Assembly: GCF_900115345.1 (NCBI RefSeq)
Contig: NZ_FOWC01000001.1
Location: 310,001 to 374,000 of the forward strand
From: Amycolatopsis rubida
Lineage (GTDB): Bacteria > Actinomycetota > Actinomycetes > Mycobacteriales > Pseudonocardiaceae
DNA: 64,000 nt
Direction of reading: 5' to 3'
Positions 58,187 through 64,000 of this stretch are shown piece by piece. Under the pieces are notes generated by a model that had not been told where the DNA came from, did no database searches, and saw nothing but the letters and a program-made list of their open reading frames with translations. Each line of letters starts with the position of its first letter. The stretch's first letter is position 1. The translations under genes were made by a program, and so were the position numbers.

Positions 58187-58540
58187 GTGAGGGCCACCCT
58201 CATTGACTCTGATTCCCGCAGGGTTCCCCTCACGCCCCCCACCGGCCCGCGAGGGGGCCCCTTCACGAACGCGGGTTCCCTCAAGAAGCCCCTCACCGCC
58301 CCACCCGCAGACCGCAGCCGACCATCGAGGCACCCAGCCCCTCCCCGCAGCCGACGCACCCGACCGTCGAGACACCCAGCCCCTCCCCCGCACCCCGATA
58401 CGAAGCCCCCCTGCGGTCTGGGGTTGCTTGTCAAGGCATCTTTCCCGCCTTGACAAGCAACCCCAGACCGTCAGCACAATCAACCTTCGGGGTGCCCCAC
58501 GCAACCCCCACAAGCAATGTCGCCCCCCAGGCGACGAGCC
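58187..58540 (+). repeat. Dispersed intergenic repeat with long hairpin, copy 2
   Basis: About 354 bp matching 15019-15337 in the same orientation. Flanks and the hairpin are almost identical; the C-rich middle is about 35 bp longer because of a duplicated GACCCATC-like tract (GAGGCACCCAGCCCCTCCCC occurs once more in variant form). The stem extends to 24 bp (58414-58437 with 58447-58470), because T58417 pairs where copy 1 has an A-A mismatch. The loop is again ATCTTTCCC. Confidence 0.88.
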
Positions 58541-58546
58541 ACCCCG

Positions 58547-61500
58547 TCAGGTAAGCGTCCGAGGCCGAATAGCATTCGCCCGATCCACCAACGCGATCCG
58601 GTCACCAGCGTTGTCCGTCAACCGAGCCAACGACCGATAACACCGCTCCAGCCCAAACCGGACGTCCCGTTCCTCCAGCGCACACCCCAGCACCTTGGCC
58701 GCCGTAGCCGGCTCAGCCTGCCCAGGCACCTTCAGCCAGTCATAAGCCGCTTCAAGAACCTCCGCACTAAGCCGCGTGTGCCGCTCAGCATCGAGGTTGA
58801 GCCGCTGCAACCGTCCCGAAGCGTCGACCAGATCGCCCTCCGTGACAGTCGGATGCTCCCCGGTGCCAGCGCCCTGCGCCCGCGTCTTGATCTTGATCGC
58901 GGCAACCTGCGCATCCACGTAATGCGTCGAGGTAGCCGGAACTCCTTCCAGCACCTCCACCGCGCTCTCCCGCGCCCCCTGCGCGAGATACACGCGAGCG
59001 AGCCCGAACGCGGCACTCACATACGTCCGGTCCGTCCGCCAAACCAGCTCATAGAACCGAGCAGCACCGAAGTAATCCCCGACGCCCTCGGCGCTCACCG
59101 CCAAGGCCAGCTTCGGCGCGATCTCCCCCGGCAGATCGTCGTAGACCGCGTCAAAGGCCACATGCGCGACCCGCGGCCGACCGCCAGCCAGCTCGATCAA
59201 CCCGCGATACCAGTCAATCCGCCAGTCGTGCGGGAACCCATGCCGGATCGCCAGATACTGCGCGGCCTGAAGCTGCCGCTGCGCCTCCACGAACTCGCCC
59301 AGCTCGATCCGGGCACGCACAATCCGCAACCGCACCTCGATCGACTCACGCGGCGCGGTAGCCAGCGCCTCGATCGCCTCGTGCGGATCAAGCGCAGTCG
59401 TCGTAGCGAGCACACCAGCAGCCGGGTCGTCCGTGTCGACCTGCGGAATCGGCAGCCCGGCGACAACCTCGCCAGCATCCGGCAGCGGCACCCGCTCGCC
59501 CTGCTCCGGCACCACGAGATGGACGCCGAACGTCCGGCTCTCCGGCCCGAACACGGTCGACGCGGCCGGCCGCGGCTGGCCGGTGCCGAGCGCCATGATC
59601 TCGCGCAGCACCCCGGTCAGCTGGTCGGCCATGTCGTCGGCGGCGATGAACCGCCGATCCGGATCGGCATGCGTGGCGCGCTTCAGGAACCGGTAGTACG
59701 ACCCGAAAAGCGCGAACAACGGCACCGCGTCCGGCCCGGGCAGCGTGTTCTTGAACTCGCGGGTGTAGCCGGCGAACTCGAAGCTCAGCACGGCCAGCGT
59801 CCGGCCGACCGTGTACAGGTCCGAGGACACCGACGCGCCCTGCGACGCCAGCTCGGGCGCGCTGTAACCGGTGGTGAAGAACAGCGGGCTCTCGTAGTCG
59901 TCGAGCCGCCGCACCGCGCCGAGGTCGATCAGCTTGAGCTGCTCTCGGGTCTGGATGACGTTGTCCGGCTTGAGGTCGCAGTACAGCAGGCCCTGACCGT
60001 GCAGGTAGCCGAGCGCGGGCAGGATCTCCAGCCCGTACGCGATGACCTGGCCGATCGGCAACGGCTCCGGCCGTTTGCTCTCCCGGTGGTGCTGCAGGGC
60101 GAGCTGACGCAGCGACTGGCCGCCGACGTACTCCATGACGATGTAGCCGACGCTGTTGCCGGTCTCGCCATCCGGGTGCTGCACGAAGTTGTGGATCTTG
60201 ACGATGTTCGGGTGCTCGACCTCGGCGAGGAACCGCTGCTCGTTCGCCGCGGCGGCCATCGCGGTGGAGTCGCCGGTGTCGATCAGGCCCTTCAGCACGA
60301 CCCAGCGGTCGGACACGTTGTGGTCCTTGGCCAGGTAGATCCAGCCGAGACCGCCGTAGGCGAGCGCGCCGAGCACCTCGTACTGGCCGCCGACGACTTC
60401 GTGCGCCTTCAGCTTCGCGACGAACGAGAACGGCGTACCGCACTTCTCGCAGGTGCCCTCGGGCTCGCCCGGCTGACCGTCCTCGCCGCGACCGACCTTC
60501 GCGCTGCAGTTGCCGCAGAACCGCTTGTCTTCGGCCACGACCGGGTTGGCCAGCACCGCGGTCGACGGATCGCGGTAGGGCACCGGCGGCACGTCGATAA
60601 GCCCCGCGCCGAGCCGTCCGCGCCGGGAGCGGCGGGTGCCGCGCGAGCCGGTGCGCCGGGACGTGCCGGGGAACGAACCCGTTCCGGTGCCGGTACCGGT
60701 GCCTTGGGAGCCCTGCGAACCGTGGGTGCCGGTGCCGTGCCCCTCGCTGCCGCCCGACGGCAGGACGCTGTCTGTGCCGTGGTCGGGCAGCGGGCCGCCG
60801 TCGGCGGGGGCCACCCGCGGGGCCGGCGGCATGATGCTCTGGGTGTGCGGCGTCGCGCTGGCCAGCACGCTGGTCGGCATCGGCGCGGCCGGGTCGACCG
60901 GGGCGACCGGCTGGTTCGACTGCGGCAGGATCACCGGCGCGAGGTCGCCCGGCGGACGCGTGGGAGCGTCCCCGCTGTCAGCTGGCGGCTTGGCCTGGGC
61001 CGCCGGGATCGGACCGGAGTTCGGGCCGGTGGCGCGGTTCTCCGGCGGACGCGACGGCCGATTTCCCTGCGGTTGCTGCGGACGGTTCGGCTGGACCGGT
61101 CGCTGTCCGGTGCGCGACTGCGGCGGATACGGCTGGCCCTGCGATGGCGGAACGGGCTGCCCCGGGTACGGCTGGCCTTGCGACGGCGGCTGGCCCGGCG
61201 GACGGCCTTGCGGCGGCATCGGCTGGCCGCCGCGCGGAGCCGGACGGCCCTGCGTCCGCGGCTGGCCCGGCTGCACCTGACCCGGCTGCGCGGGCTGAGC
61301 CTGACCCGGCTGCGCGGGCTGAGCGGGCCCCGCCTGCTGAGCCTGACCCGGTTGAACGGGCTGGCCCAACGGCACCGACGCCCCGGGCTGCTGCGCTTGG
61401 CCCGGCTGAGCGCCCGGAACGGACGGCCCCCGCTGCGCCTGCTGCCCGGCCTGCGGACCCTGAGGACTCTGCGGACGCTGCACCGGCGCGTTGATCAACG

Positions 61501-61696
61501 TCTCAGCGTCCGGATCTGCCTGCGGGTTCAGCCGCCCGGACACCGACGGTTCCGGAGTGTCCCAGCGCACTGGCGGCGGCGGGGTCCACGAAGCGTCGGC
61601 CGCCTCGCCCCGCCCGGACGGCTGGTTCGCGGCCTTCGCCTCGTCGCCGTCCCCCTCCGGTGCTGCGTGCCGAGGACGGCGCGCCTCCTCCGACAC
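58547..61696 (-). CDS. pknG: Serine/threonine kinase PknG with long N-terminus
   Basis: A 1049-residue soluble kinase. Residues 1-375 are disordered and rich in Pro, Gln, Gly and Thr; a rubredoxin-type domain follows with CGNC (394-397) and CEKC (416-419); then the kinase domain (about 435-710) with P-loop LAYGGLGWIYLAKD, VVLKG lysine, YCDLKPDN catalytic loop and LIDLGAV in place of DFG; the C-terminal third is TPR. This is the PknG order, and Mtb PknG has about 750 residues, so the N-terminus is expanded. PknG phosphorylates OdhI/GarA to control 2-oxoglutarate dehydrogenase and glutamate metabolism. GTG 61696 is chosen, with GGGAGG 6-7 bases upstream. Confidence 0.93.
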   Translation of the reverse strand: MSEEARRPRHAAPEGDGDEAKAANQPSGRGEAADASWTPPPPVRWDTPEPSVSGRLNPQADPDAETLINAPVQRPQSPQGPQAGQQAQRGPSVPGAQPGQAQQPGASVPLGQPVQPGQAQQAGPAQPAQPGQAQPAQPGQVQPGQPRTQGRPAPRGGQPMPPQGRPPGQPPSQGQPYPGQPVPPSQGQPYPPQSRTGQRPVQPNRPQQPQGNRPSRPPENRATGPNSGPIPAAQAKPPADSGDAPTRPPGDLAPVILPQSNQPVAPVDPAAPMPTSVLASATPHTQSIMPPAPRVAPADGGPLPDHGTDSVLPSGGSEGHGTGTHGSQGSQGTGTGTGTGSFPGTSRRTGSRGTRRSRRGRLGAGLIDVPPVPYRDPSTAVLANPVVAEDKRFCGNCSAKVGRGEDGQPGEPEGTCEKCGTPFSFVAKLKAHEVVGGQYEVLGALAYGGLGWIYLAKDHNVSDRWVVLKGLIDTGDSTAMAAAANEQRFLAEVEHPNIVKIHNFVQHPDGETGNSVGYIVMEYVGGQSLRQLALQHHRESKRPEPLPIGQVIAYGLEILPALGYLHGQGLLYCDLKPDNVIQTREQLKLIDLGAVRRLDDYESPLFFTTGYSAPELASQGASVSSDLYTVGRTLAVLSFEFAGYTREFKNTLPGPDAVPLFALFGSYYRFLKRATHADPDRRFIAADDMADQLTGVLREIMALGTGQPRPAASTVFGPESRTFGVHLVVPEQGERVPLPDAGEVVAGLPIPQVDTDDPAAGVLATTTALDPHEAIEALATAPRESIEVRLRIVRARIELGEFVEAQRQLQAAQYLAIRHGFPHDWRIDWYRGLIELAGGRPRVAHVAFDAVYDDLPGEIAPKLALAVSAEGVGDYFGAARFYELVWRTDRTYVSAAFGLARVYLAQGARESAVEVLEGVPATSTHYVDAQVAAIKIKTRAQGAGTGEHPTVTEGDLVDASGRLQRLNLDAERHTRLSAEVLEAAYDWLKVPGQAEPATAAKVLGCALEERDVRFGLERCYRSLARLTDNAGDRIALVDRANAIRPRTLT

Positions 61697-61779
61697 AACT
61701 ACCTCCCGAACTCCCCGCGGCAAACCTGCCGCTCAAAAAGTACCGCTCGCGCCACGCTGGCGCCGCGAGACCGGCCTGG

Positions 61780-62748
61780 TCACCCGTATTGCGCCGACGG
61801 CGGGTTCGCCGGTCCCAACCGGGTGCCGACCCAGTTCTGATAACTGCTCGCCCAGGTGCCGTCGCCGCGGATCTTGTCCAGCACCGCGTTCACGAAGCGG
61901 ACCAGGTCCTCCTCGTCCTTCGGGATCCCGACGCCGTAATTCTCCTGCGTCATCGGCTCCCCCGCGACCTTCACCGTCGGGTCCTGCGCGGCCATGCCGG
62001 CCAGGATCGTGTCGTCGGTGGACACCGCGTCGACCTGGCCCTGCTGGAGCATCACCAGGCAGTCCGACCAGTTCGGCACCGACACCGCGACCGGTTTGGC
62101 CGGGTCGGTGGCGATCTTCGCGAGCGAGGTCGACTTCGCCGCCGCGCACACGCGTTTCCCGGCCAGGTCGGTCAGCGACCGCGCGTTCGACGACTTCGGC
62201 ACCAGGATCTTCTGCCCGGCCACGTAGTACACCGACGAGAACTGCACCTGCTTGCGGCGGGCGCAGGTGATGCTGTAGGTCCGGACCACCACGTCGACCT
62301 GGTGGTCCGTCAGCACCGTCTCGCGCTGCGAGGACGTGATCGCCCGGTACTGCACGTGCCCCTCGGAACTCCCGAAAATCGCCTTGGCGATCTCGTTGAC
62401 CAGGTCGATGTCGAAGCCCTCAAGCTTGCCGGTCTTCGGATTCCGGAAGCCGAAGAGATAGGTCGTCTGGTCGACGCCCGCGATGAGCTTCCCGCGTTGT
62501 TTGATCTTCTGCAGGCTCGGCCCGGAGGGGTCGAGACCATTGGGCGCGAGGCTGGCCAGCGGGTTGCAGCTGGTGTCGGAATCGCCGCCGGCCGCGGCGT
62601 CCGGGCCGCCGACGCCCGCCGGGGCGGGCCAGGCCGCGTCAGTGACCGGCGCGGCCTCCATCGGCTGGTCCGCCGTCCCGCAGGCGGCGGCGAGAACCGC
62701 GACCACCGCGAGCACGGCAGTCCGGACGAAGTGCCGCGACCGGATCAC
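61780..62748 (-). CDS. glnH: Amino-acid-binding lipoprotein GlnH
   Basis: A 322-residue type-3 periplasmic-binding-protein lipoprotein. A lipobox VLAAACG lies near residue 23; the SBP_bac_3 domain follows (LIAGVDQTTYLFGFRNP, then GFDIDLVNEIAKAIFG). In corynebacteria and mycobacteria GlnH binds glutamate or aspartate and signals through GlnX to PknG; the conserved gene order here (glnX, glnH, pknG) supports the same role. GTG 62748 has GGGAG upstream; the glnX stop overlaps it by 4 bp (GTGA). It lies 83 bp upstream of pknG. Confidence 0.9.
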   Translation of the reverse strand: MIRSRHFVRTAVLAVVAVLAAACGTADQPMEAAPVTDAAWPAPAGVGGPDAAAGGDSDTSCNPLASLAPNGLDPSGPSLQKIKQRGKLIAGVDQTTYLFGFRNPKTGKLEGFDIDLVNEIAKAIFGSSEGHVQYRAITSSQRETVLTDHQVDVVVRTYSITCARRKQVQFSSVYYVAGQKILVPKSSNARSLTDLAGKRVCAAAKSTSLAKIATDPAKPVAVSVPNWSDCLVMLQQGQVDAVSTDDTILAGMAAQDPTVKVAGEPMTQENYGVGIPKDEEDLVRFVNAVLDKIRGDGTWASSYQNWVGTRLGPANPPSAQYG

Positions 62749-64000
62749 CGGTACTCCCTCAGTCTCTCTCGCACGCCGACTGTGCTGCCGCCCGCCGCGA
62801 GCACCGCCAGCACCCCGACGCCCGCCGCGAGCGCGGTAAGCGCGTTGTCGCCGGATCTGGTGCTGTCGAGGAATTCCTGCCGGCAGACGTCGATCGCGGC
62901 CTGGAGGTTCGTGTCGAGCCGGGCGAACGCGGCGGCGGCGCTGTTCGGGCTCACGCTCGTCGCGAAGTCGACCGCTTCCTGGTACTGCCCGCCGTCGTCG
63001 AGGCGCCGGACCTGAAGGTGGGCCAGCGACCATTCGCGCGCGGCCTGTTCCGCCACTTCGATCTTCTGCTCCCCGGTGGTGCCGGAGGCGAGGCCGCGAG
63101 CTTCGCCGAGCAGACCGCCCTTGCCGTCTGCACCGACGAGCTTTTCGGCCAGCTTGATGAACTGCTGCTCGTACGCGCCGCCGTCGCCGCGCGCGACCAG
63201 CGTCAGGGTTTCGTCCGCGCGTGCTTGCAGCGCGTAGATCCGGGCCCGCACCAGGATGTCGACCTGCGACGTGCCGTCGGTGCGCCCGGTCGCGACGAGA
63301 CTGCCCTGCACGACAAGCGCGACCGCGCCCCACAGCAGCGACAGCACGACGCAGCCGGTTGCTACGAGCAGCCCGATGTTCAGCACCCGGTTCGTCCGCC
63401 GGGTCAGATAGATCTGCGTGACCACAAGCGCCGCGAGCAGCACGAGGACCAACGCGACCGCCACCCACGGCACGTCGCTGCTGCTGTCCTGCTCGTCGGT
63501 GAGCTTCTTGGTGTGCTCGTTGTAGAGCGCGTCCGCGGCGGGCAGGATCGTCGAGCGCATCAGCTGTGAAGCTTCGCGCAGATACGAAGCGCCGGACGGG
63601 AAACCCTGCCGGTTGTTCGCGCGCGCGGTCTCGACGATCCCGGTGTAGACCGGGACCTTCTGGTTCAGGATGTCCACCTGGTGGGCGGCGTTGCCGACGT
63701 CGGTGGTGTCGGACGCCGCGCGGGCGAGCGCGGATCCCGCTTCAGCGATGTCCTGCTCATACCGCTTCCGCAGCGCGGGCGGTTCGGTGCCGACGGAAAG
63801 GAAGGCGCTGGCCGCGGTCGCGTCCGCGTCCGACAGCGAGCGGAACACCTGCTGCGCGGCCGCCGCGAGAGGTTCGCGATGGTCGATCAGGCCGTTGATC
63901 GTGTTGTCCTTGTCCTTCACCGACAACACGCCCACGAGACCGGCCACCAGCGAAAGCAGCACCAGGGCGACCGCGATCAGCGAAAGCTTGCCGGGCGTGG
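62745..64000 (-). CDS. glnX: Membrane protein GlnX (5' end outside window)
   Basis: The last about 418 codons of the gene; the start lies beyond 64000. It has an N-terminal membrane helix (LSLIAVALVLLSLVAGLVGV), a large extracellular helical domain (about 30-155 of the visible part), two further helices (VPWVAVALVLVLLAALVVTQIYL and NIGLLVATGCVVLSLL), a second domain and a C-terminal helix ending in a basic tail. This is the layout of GlnX, which links GlnH to PknG. The gene is truncated only by the window edge, not broken. Confidence 0.88.
   Translation of the reverse strand, partial: TPGKLSLIAVALVLLSLVAGLVGVLSVKDKDNTINGLIDHREPLAAAAQQVFRSLSDADATAASAFLSVGTEPPALRKRYEQDIAEAGSALARAASDTTDVGNAAHQVDILNQKVPVYTGIVETARANNRQGFPSGASYLREASQLMRSTILPAADALYNEHTKKLTDEQDSSSDVPWVAVALVLVLLAALVVTQIYLTRRTNRVLNIGLLVATGCVVLSLLWGAVALVVQGSLVATGRTDGTSQVDILVRARIYALQARADETLTLVARGDGGAYEQQFIKLAEKLVGADGKGGLLGEARGLASGTTGEQKIEVAEQAAREWSLAHLQVRRLDDGGQYQEAVDFATSVSPNSAAAAFARLDTNLQAAIDVCRQEFLDSTRSGDNALTALAAGVGVLAVLAAGGSTVGVRERLREYR

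Noticed and set aside
58517..61840. A 1107-residue plus-strand frame
   Set aside because: It is the antisense shadow of pknG.

Overview
This 64 kb window comes from a high-GC (about 70%) actinobacterial chromosome. An HbhA-type surface protein with its XRE regulator, a glnX-glnH-pknG signalling cluster, a Glu-Asp-Phe tRNA cluster, DUF397 and DUF5753 proteins, CGNR and MocR regulators and many leaderless GTG/ATG starts point to Pseudonocardiaceae, most likely Amycolatopsis. This placement is inferred from gene content, not from a database match. No prophage, insertion sequence, CRISPR array or classical biosynthetic cluster was seen; the region is chromosomal housekeeping plus accessory metabolism.

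Layout. 1-7317: hbhA/XRE regulator, a PCMT-like methyltransferase, a crotonase with a divergent HxlR regulator, a zinc-ribbon/P-loop kinase pair, a VOC protein with a divergent CGNR regulator, then a gene-free stretch with a cluster of DnaA-box-like 9-mers and degenerate tandem repeats. 7318-16882: DUF445 membrane protein, aminotransferase, a secreted repeat protein, a MocR/YczE divergent pair, a split HTH + Clp-N operon, a dispersed hairpin repeat, a PP2C-like phosphatase and a DUF998 protein. 16860-24217: PLP desulfhydrase/deaminase, DinB protein, an amidase-TetR-MpaB operon, a CGNR/hydrolase divergent pair and a second amidase. 24387-28647: DUF397 protein, two small unknown genes, an orphan pair of DasR-like sites, SAM methyltransferase, glycosyltransferase and XRE-DUF5753 regulator. 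28931-42058: MBL hydrolase, gnd, a fused HTH + Clp-N protein, a reductase-pobA operon, erythromycin-esterase-like protein, double MerR regulator, a MetE-like/NIPSNAP operon, an NCS2 permease, a TetR/PPOX pair and a PLP decarboxylase. 42099-50669: two membrane proteins, a PAS-GGDEF-EAL protein, arylamine N-acetyltransferase, a secreted trypsin-like protease, a GH9 cellulase pseudogene, three tRNAs and a small unknown gene. 51120-58154: small unknown gene, cold-shock protein, L,D-transpeptidase lipoprotein, an ECF (SigE-family) sigma operon with secreted and membrane mini-proteins, an MHS-family transporter and a thioesterase. 58187-64000: a second copy of the dispersed hairpin repeat, then pknG, glnH and glnX (cut by the window end).

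How parts work together. GlnH (amino-acid-binding lipoprotein), GlnX (membrane protein) and PknG (soluble kinase) form the known amino-acid-sensing route that controls 2-oxoglutarate dehydrogenase through OdhI/GarA. The two Clp-N/HTH loci (14222-15011 and 31427-32197) share the same promoter architecture: two GTCAAC/GTTGAC palindromes 27-28 bp apart that contain the -35 and -10 elements of a leaderless promoter, which strongly suggests a common autoregulatory logic. Many other regulators here lie divergently beside one enzyme with a palindrome between them (HxlR/crotonase, CGNR/VOC, CGNR/hydrolase, MocR/YczE, TetR/PPOX).

The strongest unexplained signals are the paired Clp-N/HTH promoters, the 320-350 bp dispersed repeat with a near-perfect 20-24 bp hairpin, the DnaA-box cluster far from dnaA, the orphan DasR-like operator pair, and several short genes (11760, 24921, 25129, 55827) that are easily missed.
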